From an uncultured Eubacteriales bacterium (GTDB lineage: Bacteria > Bacillota > Clostridia > Christensenellales > UBA1242): 5,052 nt of DNA. Under the pieces are notes generated by a model that had not been told where the DNA came from, did not search any database, and saw nothing but the letters and a program-made list of their open reading frames with translations. Each line of letters starts with the position of its first letter. Within the stretch, counting starts at the first letter, position 1. Positions 1-5,052 of the stretch are shown piece by piece. The translations under genes and the position numbers were made by a program. The stretch covers positions 1 through 5,052 of the forward strand of contig CADBOH010000007.1 of the NCBI GenBank assembly GCA_902796285.1, written 5' to 3'.

Positions 1-111
1 AATTCGATCAAAAAACATGCTCACTCAATTAGTCTTGGAAAAAGAATTTTAAGGTGTGACACAGCAGTAACAGCTACACTTGCACTTGTTGGAATTTTAT
101 CGGGGAATTAA
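1..111 (+). CDS. rsmE: 3' end of 16S rRNA (uracil-1498-N3)-methyltransferase RsmE (partial)
   Basis: An open frame runs in from the left edge and ends at TAA 109-111, giving 36 residues with no start in the window. The segment SLGKRILRCDTA (residues 11-22 of the fragment), followed by a short hydrophobic helix, matches the C-terminal knot signature of RsmE, usually written LGxRILRxETA, close to the protein's end. RsmE is a SPOUT-class, SAM-dependent enzyme that methylates U1498 of 16S rRNA in the assembled small subunit; the matched loop helps bind SAM. The Thr-Glu of the usual RTETA is replaced by Cys-Asp here, a mild change. The full protein is normally about 240-250 residues, so some 85% lies outside. 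In many Firmicutes rsmE follows dnaJ (often after prmA) on the same strand; here it converges on dnaJ. The identification rests on one motif plus this neighbourhood. Confidence 0.77.
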   Translation, partial: NSIKKHAHSISLGKRILRCDTAVTATLALVGILSGN

Positions 112-140
112 AAAATCACGGACCTGATCCGTGATTTTTT
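110..140. terminator. Bidirectional intrinsic terminator between rsmE and dnaJ
   Basis: A perfect inverted repeat pairs TCACGGA (116-122) with TCCGTGA (128-134) around a 5-base loop (CCTGA). A six-base A tract on the left and a T tract on the right extend the pairing. Read on plus, the stem is followed by seven T; read on minus, by six T. It can therefore end both the rsmE and the dnaJ transcripts. The flanking tracts overlap both stop codons (rsmE TAA 109-111, dnaJ TAA 140-142), so the terminator fills the whole intergenic gap. Confidence 0.93.
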
Positions 141-1264
141 TACTTCATACTCTTTAAATAATTGTTATATTTTGTATAAGAACTCTCATCAAGTGCTGAT
201 GCAATCTCCTCAAGTTTTGCTTTCAGGTTTTTATCAAGCTTTTTAGGGCACTCAGCTTTAACAGTTACAAGAAGGTCTCCATATGCCTCTCTATTAAGCA
301 TCTTAACACCTTTATTTTTAATTCTCATAACGGTTCCACTTGCGGTGAGTTCTGGTATTGTGAGTGTATATTTCCCACCAAGAATTGGCACATCAACCTT
401 CCCACCCAAAAGTGTGGTTGTAAATGGAACATAAAGATCCATATACAAATCATTGCCTTTTCTTGTCAAAATTTTATGTTGTAAAACTGAAACTTTGATG
501 TTAAGATCCCCATTAACACCTTCTCTTGTTGGAGCGTTTCCCTCTCCCCTCATGCGAAGTGTTTGACCATCGTCAATTCCCGCTGGGAACTTAACCTTTA
601 TGTTTTTATTAACTCTGTTATAGCCTCGTCCCGCGCAATCAGGACATTTTTCTTTCACAATTTTGCCAGAGCCATTACACTTTGGACAAGATCCTTCTCT
701 TATAGTAGTGCCAAAGAGTGTATTTTGTTGAAAACGCACTCTTCCTGTTCCTCCACACTCACTGCATGTGGTAAACTCTTTGCCATCTTTGGCGCCAGTC
801 CCCTTACATGAAGCACATCTTTCAATTTTACCAAGCGTAATATTCTTTTCACATCCAAATGCAGCCTCTTCAAACGTGAGATCCATTGCAAGATTGATGT
901 CTTGGCCTCTGGCTTGGCTATGAGTTTCTCCTCTCCCGCCAAATGCAGAAAAGATGTCGGAAAAGATGTCGGATAATCCGCCACCGCCTCCGCCAAAGAA
1001 ATCGCCAAATCCACCAGCCCCGCCGCCGTCTGCACCAAATGGATTGCCGTCGGCTGAGCCAAATTGATCATAGTTTGCTCTTTTTTTGCTATCTCCTAAT
1101 ACCTCGTAAGCCTCATTTATTTCTTTAAACTTATTCGCAGCTTCTTCGGTATTATTTAGATCTGGGTGATATTTTTTTGCTAGGCGACGATAAGCACTCT
1201 TTATCTCATCCTCGCTAGCACTTTTGTCGACCCCTAAAATTGAATAGTAATCTTTGTTTGCCAT
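140..1264 (-). CDS. dnaJ: Chaperone protein DnaJ (Hsp40, type I)
   Basis: This is the co-chaperone that binds unfolded clients, hands them to DnaK and stimulates DnaK's ATPase in the cytoplasm. The 374-residue protein has all parts of a type I DnaJ at normal length (E. coli about 376). The J domain spans about residues 4-68, with the essential HPD at 33-35. A Gly/Phe-rich linker covers about 69-112 and includes a doubled SDIF (98-105). The zinc-binding domain has four CxxCxGxG repeats starting at C150, C167, C193 and C207, all eight cysteines present. The C-terminal client-binding and dimerisation domains follow from about 217. The ATG at 1264 is preceded by AAGGA (1271-1275) with 6-base spacing, and the sequence begins MANKDYY as family members do. 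It is last in the operon, separated from dnaK by 163 bp containing a hairpin and a candidate promoter. No defects were seen. Confidence 0.98.
   Translation of the reverse strand: MANKDYYSILGVDKSASEDEIKSAYRRLAKKYHPDLNNTEEAANKFKEINEAYEVLGDSKKRANYDQFGSADGNPFGADGGGAGGFGDFFGGGGGGLSDIFSDIFSAFGGRGETHSQARGQDINLAMDLTFEEAAFGCEKNITLGKIERCASCKGTGAKDGKEFTTCSECGGTGRVRFQQNTLFGTTIREGSCPKCNGSGKIVKEKCPDCAGRGYNRVNKNIKVKFPAGIDDGQTLRMRGEGNAPTREGVNGDLNIKVSVLQHKILTRKGNDLYMDLYVPFTTTLLGGKVDVPILGGKYTLTIPELTASGTVMRIKNKGVKMLNREAYGDLLVTVKAECPKKLDKNLKAKLEEIASALDESSYTKYNNYLKSMK
949..972 (-). repeat. 12-bp tandem duplication in the dnaJ Gly/Phe region
   Basis: The 12-mer AAAAGATGTCGG (plus strand) occurs twice back to back at 949-960 and 961-972. 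It is in frame and gives SDIF-SDIF (residues 98-105) on the minus strand. Repeated DIF motifs are usual in this linker in DnaJ proteins (E. coli also has several), so the protein pattern is ordinary. The exact nucleotide identity suggests a fairly recent slippage duplication. Confidence 0.8.
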
Positions 1265-1270
1265 AATATT

Positions 1271-1275
1271 TCCTT
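1271..1275 (-). promoter_or_regulatory. Ribosome-binding site of dnaJ
   Basis: AAGGA on the minus strand lies 6 bases before the ATG at 1264 and supports this start. Unlike the sites for grpE and dnaK, it lies in non-coding sequence, so dnaJ is not translationally coupled to dnaK. Confidence 0.8.
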
Positions 1276-1365
1276 GTTTTTTAACTATTACTCACACTCA
1301 TTTAGTGCGTTTAATTTTTTAAATAATTTAACTAAATAATCACAACAACAAAAGTTTGTATGAAA

Positions 1366-1390
1366 TTGGGGAGAAGATTGATCTCCCCAA
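1366..1390 (-). terminator. Hairpin between dnaK and dnaJ (possible partial terminator or mRNA end stabiliser)
   Basis: A perfect 9-bp inverted repeat, TTGGGGAGA (1366-1374) with TCTCCCCAA (1382-1390), encloses a 7-base loop. In the operon's direction it is followed by TTTCATAC, a weak U tract, so complete termination is unlikely. In the plus direction it is followed by GCC and six T, but no plus-strand gene reaches it. Such hairpins after dnaK often give partial read-through or protect the dnaK mRNA end, which would keep DnaJ below DnaK. The structure is seen directly; the role is inferred. Confidence 0.5.
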
Positions 1391-1406
1391 GCCTTTTTTC
1401 TCTTTA

Positions 1407-1435
1407 ATTACAAGAAGTTCAACTCAATTAGTCAA
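1407..1435 (-). promoter_or_regulatory. Candidate secondary sigma-A promoter for dnaJ
   Basis: On the minus strand, TTGACT (1430-1435) and TGTAAT (1407-1412) are separated by exactly 17 bases, each one mismatch from consensus. The -35 hexamer overlaps the last codons and stop of dnaK. A start would fall near 1400, just before the 1366-1390 hairpin, giving dnaJ its own leader of about 135 bases. The -35 and its first spacer bases (TTGACTAATT) are identical to those at the main hrcA promoter. No CIRCE lies near, so this promoter would escape HrcA. In AT-rich DNA chance matches occur, hence moderate confidence. Confidence 0.4.
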
Positions 1436-3254
1436 CAACAACTTCTGGATTTCCGTCGTTATTTCCGTTATTGTCTCCATTTGGATTTGGATTTTCTCCG
1501 TTTGCTCCATTAGGGTTTGCTGATTGATACATCTTTGAAACTATGCCATTTGAAACATTTGTAAGTTCATCGATTGCTTTTTTAACAACCTCGATATCTT
1601 CACTTTCAAAATCTTTCTTAGCCTTTTCGATGGCTTCAGTAAGTTTTGTTTTATCTTCTTCAGCAAGTTTATCGCCGTTGTCTTTAAGCATCTTTTCAAG
1701 CCCATAAACCATGTTGTCGGCTTGATTTTTTGTTTCAACAAGTTCCTTTCTCTTCTTATCTTCTTCAGCATGAGCCTCAGCTTCTTTAATTGCTTTTTGG
1801 ATATCTTCTTCTTTAAGATTTGAAGATGCAGTGATTGTGATATTTTGTTCCTTGTTTGTTCCAAGATCTTTTGCAGAAACTTTTACGATACCATTTGCAT
1901 CAATATCAAATGTAACTTCGATTTGAGGAACTCCTCTTGGTGCTGGTGGAATATCTGAAAGTTGGAATCTGCCAAGAGTCTTGTTTTGGTTAGCAAATTC
2001 TCTCTCACCTTGCAATACGTGAATATCAACGCCTGGTTGATTATCAACAGCAGTTGAGAATACTTGTGATTTTCTAGTTGGGATAGTTGTATTTCTTTCA
2101 ATAAGTTTTGTAAATACTCCACCCAAAGTTTCAATACCAAGTGAAAGTGGAGTTACATCAAGAAGTAAAACATCTTTAACTTCTCCACCAAGAACACCAC
2201 CTTGAATTGCAGCACCAACGGCTACACATTCGTCAGGGTTAATGCCTTTGTATGGCTCTTTGCCTGTAAAGTTTTTAACCGCTTCATAAACGGCTGGAAT
2301 ACGAGTTGAACCGCCCACCAAAATAACTTTATTGATTTGATCTTTGTTAAGTTTTGCATCAGCAAGTGCTCTAACTGTGCAATCAATTGTTTCTTTTACA
2401 AGATCTTCAGTGATTGTATCAAATTTAGCACGAGTGAGTTCATATTCCATATGTTTTGGACCGGTTGCGTCTGCTGAAATAAATGGAAGTGAAATAGTTG
2501 TTTTTGGTGTTGCAGAAAGGTCAATCTTTGCTTTTTCTGCGGCTTCTTTAAGTCTTTGCATTGCAAGTTTATCACCAGTCAAATCAATTCCATTTGTCTT
2601 TTTAAATTCTTCAACCAAGAGATCTATGATTCTGTTATCAAAATCATCACCACCAAGGCGAGTATTTCCGTTTGTTGAAAGAACTTCAAATACGCCGTCA
2701 CCTATTTCAAGAATAGAAACATCAAATGTTCCACCACCAAGGTCATAAACTAAAATCTTTTGATTTGCGTTTTCCCCTTTATCGAGGCCATATGCAAGTG
2801 CTGCTGCTGTTGGCTCATTAATAATTCTAAGAACTTCAAGCCCAGCAATCTTTCCAGCATCTTTTGTTGCTTGACGTTGAGAATCATTGAAGTATGCAGG
2901 AACAGTGATAACCGCTTGAGTTACTGCTGATCCGATATAGCTTTCAGCGTCTGCTTTAAGTTTTGCCAAGATCATAGATGAAATTTCTTGTGGAGTGTAT
3001 TCTTTTCCATTAAGAGTAACTTTATAGTTTGTTCCCATCTCTCTCTTGATTGATTGAACAGTATTGTCAGCATTGACAATTGCCTGTCTTTTTGCGACTT
3101 TTCCAACAAGTCTTTCTCCTTCTTTTGTATATGCTACAACTGATGGAGTAGTTCTATCTCCTTCTGCGTTTGCAATAACGGTTGGTTTTCCGCCTTCCAT
3201 AACTGCTACACATGAGTTTGTAGTTCCAAGGTCAATTCCAATAATCTTTCCCAT
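1428..3254 (-). CDS. dnaK: Chaperone protein DnaK (Hsp70)
   Basis: This is the ATP-dependent Hsp70 of the cytoplasm, which binds exposed hydrophobic segments of nascent or damaged proteins with DnaJ and GrpE. The start is ATG 3254 (MGKIIGIDLGTTNS), chosen because a perfect AAGGAGG lies 9 bases upstream; the frame stays open for 38 further codons that resemble no Hsp70 and overlap grpE. The 608 residues show phosphate motif 1 (IDLGTTNS, 7-14), Lys70, NEPTAAA (146-152), phosphate motif 2 (DLGGGTFD, 171-178) and the adenosine motif (ILVGGSTRIP, 311-320). The linker VLLLD is at 362-366, the substrate-binding beta domain follows to about 480, and the helical lid runs to about 577. The segment after Lys70 is short, as in Gram-positive DnaK. 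The tail (580-603) is unusually Asn/Gly/Pro-rich and ends EVVVD. It lies 4 bases after grpE and is probably coupled to it. Confidence 0.98.
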   Translation of the reverse strand: MGKIIGIDLGTTNSCVAVMEGGKPTVIANAEGDRTTPSVVAYTKEGERLVGKVAKRQAIVNADNTVQSIKREMGTNYKVTLNGKEYTPQEISSMILAKLKADAESYIGSAVTQAVITVPAYFNDSQRQATKDAGKIAGLEVLRIINEPTAAALAYGLDKGENANQKILVYDLGGGTFDVSILEIGDGVFEVLSTNGNTRLGGDDFDNRIIDLLVEEFKKTNGIDLTGDKLAMQRLKEAAEKAKIDLSATPKTTISLPFISADATGPKHMEYELTRAKFDTITEDLVKETIDCTVRALADAKLNKDQINKVILVGGSTRIPAVYEAVKNFTGKEPYKGINPDECVAVGAAIQGGVLGGEVKDVLLLDVTPLSLGIETLGGVFTKLIERNTTIPTRKSQVFSTAVDNQPGVDIHVLQGEREFANQNKTLGRFQLSDIPPAPRGVPQIEVTFDIDANGIVKVSAKDLGTNKEQNITITASSNLKEEDIQKAIKEAEAHAEEDKKRKELVETKNQADNMVYGLEKMLKDNGDKLAEEDKTKLTEAIEKAKKDFESEDIEVVKKAIDELTNVSNGIVSKMYQSANPNGANGENPNPNGDNNGNNDGNPEVVVD

Positions 3255-3258
3255 AATA

Positions 3259-3777
3259 TTAATCCTCCTTTTTATTGACAATGACTTTTGAATATCTAAT
3301 GACTTTATCATTAAATATATATCCCGCTTGGTATTCGGCCAAGATGATATCGTTTTCTTTTGACTCATCTTTCATAACTGCAATAGCGTTATGTAGGTGT
3401 GGGTCATAAACCTTTCCTAGCGCCTCGATTTTTGTTACGCCCAAGTTTTTCAATGTTTCAATGATGCTGTTTTCAATCATTTCAACACCCTTTAAAACAT
3501 TTTCATCATTTATGCTTTTTTTAGCCTCCGCAAATGTATCAAGACAAGGCAAGAATGCTTCAATAACTGAAACCTGTCCGTCAACCTTTGCTTTTTTTAA
3601 ATCTTCAATTGTTCGCCTGCGGTAATTTTCAAAATCCGCTTGCACTTGCTTTGCAAGATTTAGGTATTCATTTGAATTATCTGTTTCCTTTTTCTCTTCT
3701 TCACCAAAGATTTCTGCAGGGTCAACATCTTCAATTTTTACTTCTTTTTCTTCTTTGTGCAAATCCTTCTTGCTCAT
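3259..3777 (-). CDS. grpE: Nucleotide exchange factor GrpE
   Basis: GrpE is the dimeric co-chaperone that opens the DnaK nucleotide-binding domain and releases ADP. The 172-residue protein has an acidic, probably disordered N-terminus (about 1-36). A long helix that forms the dimer coiled coil follows (about 37-85, with QADFENYRRR at 46-55). The C-terminal beta domain that contacts DnaK starts near 115 and carries YDPHLHNAI (124-132) and GYIFNDKVIRYSKV (152-165), matching the family signature. Length is slightly short compared with E. coli (about 197) but normal for Firmicutes. The ATG at 3777 directly abuts the hrcA stop (TAG 3778-3780). Its last codons, AAG GAG GAT TAA, contain the dnaK Shine-Dalgarno site. 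Confidence 0.97.
   Translation of the reverse strand: MSKKDLHKEEKEVKIEDVDPAEIFGEEEKKETDNSNEYLNLAKQVQADFENYRRRTIEDLKKAKVDGQVSVIEAFLPCLDTFAEAKKSINDENVLKGVEMIENSIIETLKNLGVTKIEALGKVYDPHLHNAIAVMKDESKENDIILAEYQAGYIFNDKVIRYSKVIVNKKED
3264..3270 (-). promoter_or_regulatory. Ribosome-binding site of dnaK, inside the grpE coding region
   Basis: A perfect AAGGAGG lies 9 bases before the dnaK ATG (3254). It falls on the Lys-Glu-Asp codons that end GrpE, so a ribosome finishing grpE sits on the dnaK initiation site. This fixes the dnaK start against a longer open frame reaching 3368. Confidence 0.9.
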
Positions 3778-4770
3778 CTATTCTCCTTTTATATCCTTTA
3801 AACTATCAATAACAACTTTAAGTGCTGAAGCAATTCCAGCGTAATCCATTCTTTGTGGACCAATAACACCTATTGAAGCAAGTTGCTTACCATTTACACA
3901 TATTGGTGCTTTTACGACTGAGCAGCTATCATTTTCATCCCCAACGGTAACTTCAACATCTCCTTTGCCTGACATTTCAAGCATAGATGAAAGCTCATTT
4001 TCGTTTTCAAGCACATTAAGGATTTTTTTACCTTCCTCAATGTTGTCTTCCAAAAGTTTTACGCTTCCTTCACGCCTTACATCAAGATATCTTTGCTTAT
4101 TTAACCTTTTAAGACCATGAATAAGCGAATTAACAACCGCTTGAAAGGCCGCAATTTCACCATGCATACCCTTTTCAAATTGCTCTATGTTTTCAATCAT
4201 GTATCCAAGGGTTTCACCTTTAAAGTGATTTGTAAGATACTTAGATGCATCATCGCAATCCTGCACTGAAGCCTTAACATCTATCGTTTCAGTGATGTAG
4301 CCAGTGATTGTTCCAATCAAAACCATAACTTTATCTTCAATGAGTGGAAGCAGTTTAAATTCACTTAAAACCAAATTTTCATATCCATCCATCATAACAA
4401 CCGTTGGATAGTTTGTGGCTTTTGAAACAACTTTGGCTATTTTTGAAACTATATCATTTAAAGATGATGTTCTTGATGTTATGATATCTTTAACTTCATC
4501 AAGTTGGCCACTTGTTGCGCTGCCCTCTTCAAGAAGATTTTCAACATAATATCTGTATCCCTGTGCAGTTGGAACTCTGCCCCCTGATGTATGAAGTTGC
4601 TTTAAAAATCCCATCGCTTCAAGTGTGTTAAGCTCACTTCTAAGTGTTGCCGTTGAGCAATCAAGCAGTGTTGTATCTTTTATGCCACCACTAGTTATTG
4701 GAGAACATTCTCTAATGTATTCTTCAACCGCCGCGCATAGGATTTTTTTCTTTCTCTCAGATAGTTCCAT
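3778..4770 (-). CDS. hrcA: Heat-inducible transcription repressor HrcA
   Basis: HrcA is the dimeric repressor that binds CIRCE operators and silences class I heat-shock operons. In known systems it needs GroEL to stay active, so chaperone overload relieves repression. The 330-residue protein is close to the usual 340. An N-terminal winged-helix DNA-binding domain (about 1-75) contains ATLRSELNTLEAMGFL (41-56) and the signature HTSGGRVPTAQGYRYYV (60-76), where families usually have HTSxGRIPTxxGYR. A central dimerisation and inserted domain follows. The GAF-like C-terminal part has the conserved CSVV (283-286) and IGVIGPQRMDY (300-310). ATG 4770 is preceded by TGAGG with 5-base spacing. It is first in the operon, with a CIRCE element in its leader, so it is autoregulated. 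Its last codons carry the grpE ribosome-binding site. Confidence 0.97.
   Translation of the reverse strand: MELSERKKKILCAAVEEYIRECSPITSGGIKDTTLLDCSTATLRSELNTLEAMGFLKQLHTSGGRVPTAQGYRYYVENLLEEGSATSGQLDEVKDIITSRTSSLNDIVSKIAKVVSKATNYPTVVMMDGYENLVLSEFKLLPLIEDKVMVLIGTITGYITETIDVKASVQDCDDASKYLTNHFKGETLGYMIENIEQFEKGMHGEIAAFQAVVNSLIHGLKRLNKQRYLDVRREGSVKLLEDNIEEGKKILNVLENENELSSMLEMSGKGDVEVTVGDENDSCSVVKAPICVNGKQLASIGVIGPQRMDYAGIASALKVVIDSLKDIKGE
3783..3789 (-). promoter_or_regulatory. Ribosome-binding site of grpE, inside the hrcA coding region
   Basis: AAAGGAG on the minus strand lies in the Lys-Gly-Glu codons that end hrcA, 5 bases before the grpE ATG. With the junction TAGATG, stop and start touch, which is a typical arrangement for termination-reinitiation coupling. 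Confidence 0.85.
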
Positions 4771-4775
4771 AAAAA

Positions 4776-4780
4776 CCTCA
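4776..4780 (-). promoter_or_regulatory. Ribosome-binding site of hrcA
   Basis: TGAGG lies 5 bases before the ATG at 4770 and supports that start. It is weaker than the dnaK site, as suits a repressor needed in small amounts. A run of A before it and T after it could pair weakly around it. Confidence 0.65.
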
Positions 4781-4792
4781 TTTTCGACTTTT

Positions 4793-4819
4793 TTAGCACT
4801 CTCTTTCTTAGACTGCTAG
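4793..4819 (-). promoter_or_regulatory. CIRCE operator (HrcA binding site)
   Basis: The CIRCE consensus is TTAGCACTC-N9-GAGTGCTAA. On the minus strand the site reads CTAGCAGTC, nine bases, then GAGTGCTAA. The promoter-distal half is perfect and the promoter-proximal half matches 7 of 9, so 16 of 18 positions agree. It begins about where transcription should start, 23 bases before hrcA, as expected for a repressor that blocks initiation. The presence of HrcA itself as the first gene supports the call. Confidence 0.92.
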
Positions 4820-4823
4820 CAAT

Positions 4824-4852
4824 AGTATATGCATTTTTGAAAAATTAGTCAA
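4824..4852 (-). promoter_or_regulatory. Main sigma-A promoter of the hrcA-grpE-dnaK-dnaJ operon
   Basis: On the minus strand, TTGACT (-35, 4847-4852) and TATACT (-10, 4824-4829) are spaced by 17 bases; each differs from consensus at one position. The predicted start is near 4817, inside the first half of the CIRCE element. Upstream, about 4855-4895 is a series of A and T tracts resembling an UP element. This is a vegetative promoter controlled by repression rather than by an alternative heat-shock sigma factor. Confidence 0.9.
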
Positions 4853-4936
4853 GACTTTTTGCCAAATTTTTTAATTTTTTTTAAAAAAGTTTCAAGTTGC
4901 ATTAAATAGTAAAAACACAATATGTATAAATTGTAC

Positions 4937-4968
4937 AAAAATAAAGGACGCACCTATCTGCGCCCTTT
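4937..4968 (-). terminator. Intrinsic terminator of the gene upstream of hrcA
   Basis: As minus-strand RNA, AAAGGGCGCA (4959-4968 side) and UGCGUCCUUU pair over 10 positions, including one G-U pair, round a 6-base loop. An A and five U follow (4937-4942). On the plus strand the G-U becomes an A-C mismatch, so the structure favours minus-strand use. It begins 6 bases after the stop at 4974-4976 and insulates the heat-shock operon from the preceding gene. Confidence 0.85.
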
Positions 4969-4973
4969 TGCTT

Positions 4974-5051
4974 TTAAAACATTTTTATTTGCCCACTAGC
5001 ATAACTGGTCTGCTGAGGCTCATACACCCTATCACCTTCCTCGGCATCACC
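4974..5051 (-). CDS. 3' end of an unidentified gene upstream of hrcA (partial)
   Basis: A minus-strand frame enters from the right edge and ends at TAA 4974-4976, giving 25 residues. They include GDAEEGD near the left end and finish SGQIKMF. I do not recognise the family; the polar, acidic composition fits a flexible C-terminal tail. It does not resemble the end of HemW or LepA, which often precede hrcA. The frame is favoured because its stop is followed at once by a minus-strand terminator and because its third codon positions are more AT-rich than those of the alternative open frame. That alternative ends at TAA 4984-4986 or so and cannot be excluded. Confidence 0.55.
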   Translation of the reverse strand, partial: GDAEEGDRVYEPQQTSYASGQIKMF

Positions 5052-5052
5052 T

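Noticed and set aside
700..1071. Minus-strand open frame of 123 codons overlapping dnaJ in another frame.
   Set aside because: It lies entirely in the Gly-rich and zinc-finger coding part of dnaJ, where biased composition keeps other frames open.
1293..1309. Inverted repeat in the dnaJ leader (CACACT and AGTGCG around 5 bases) that resembles part of CIRCE.
   Set aside because: The spacer is 5 rather than 9 bases, the outer TTA/TAA parts of CIRCE are missing, and the stem needs a wobble pair. It is at most a weak RNA hairpin.
2344..2748. Plus-strand open frame of 134 codons opposite dnaK.
   Set aside because: It is the antisense shadow of a well-conserved dnaK segment with Ser/Ala/Val-rich composition, no ribosome-binding site and no recognisable domain.
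3255..3368. 38-codon N-terminal extension of the dnaK frame.
   Set aside because: It overlaps grpE, looks like no Hsp70 sequence, and a perfect ribosome-binding site marks the ATG at 3254, where the conserved MGKIIGIDLGTTNS begins.
4771..4784. Possible RNA thermometer masking the hrcA ribosome-binding site (A run and T run flanking TGAGG).
   Set aside because: Only about four A-U pairs are available, too weak to matter at growth temperature, and CIRCE with HrcA already explains heat control.
4853..4942. AT-rich stretch between the terminator and the operon promoter, with a small palindrome TTGTACAA.
   Set aside because: No open frame, strong second promoter pair or long repeat was found. 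The A/T tracts nearest the promoter are covered as a possible UP element.
1..5052. A hidden novel system such as a defence island, mobile element or CRISPR array.
   Set aside because: All coding space is taken by hrcA, grpE, dnaK, dnaJ and two gene ends; no repeats with spacers, transposase motifs or terminal inverted repeats were seen.

Overview
This window carries the complete heat-shock chaperone operon hrcA-grpE-dnaK-dnaJ on the minus strand (about 4852 down to 112). It is flanked by the 3' ends of two other genes. The source looks like a low-GC Gram-positive bacterium, most likely Clostridia-like, possibly an uncultured gut lineage. The DNA is AT-rich, Shine-Dalgarno sites are strong, and an HrcA repressor gene leads the operon with a CIRCE-type operator at its promoter. 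DnaK also lacks the N-terminal-domain insertion found in proteobacterial DnaK. The genus cannot be settled from the sequence.

Layout from left to right: 1-111 is the plus-strand 3' end of a gene whose last 36 residues match the C-terminus of RsmE, a 16S rRNA methyltransferase. A 31-bp hairpin with A and T tracts on its two sides (110-140) fills the gap and can terminate transcription from both sides. dnaJ (140-1264, minus) follows. A 163-bp spacer (1265-1427) holds a strong 9-bp hairpin, and a candidate secondary promoter for dnaJ overlaps the end of dnaK. Then come dnaK (1428-3254), grpE (3259-3777) and hrcA (3778-4770), packed almost without gaps. Upstream of hrcA are a near-consensus sigma-A promoter (4824-4852), a CIRCE operator with 16 of 18 consensus positions (4793-4819), and an intrinsic terminator (4937-4968). 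That terminator closes a minus-strand gene of which only the last 25 codons are in the window (4974-5051).

How it works together: HrcA binds CIRCE at the transcription start and represses its own operon. DnaK, DnaJ and GrpE form one ATP-driven folding machine: DnaJ delivers clients and stimulates ATP hydrolysis, and GrpE exchanges the nucleotide. The ribosome-binding sites of grpE and dnaK lie inside the last codons of the preceding genes, which suggests translational coupling. dnaJ stands apart behind a hairpin and perhaps its own promoter, so its level may be set separately.

No mobile element, tRNA, rRNA or CRISPR array was seen, and no stretch over 300 bases lacks a gene. I found no undescribed system. 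The points most worth checking are the inverted position of rsmE relative to dnaJ, the possible dnaJ promoter, and the short Asn/Gly-rich DnaK tail.
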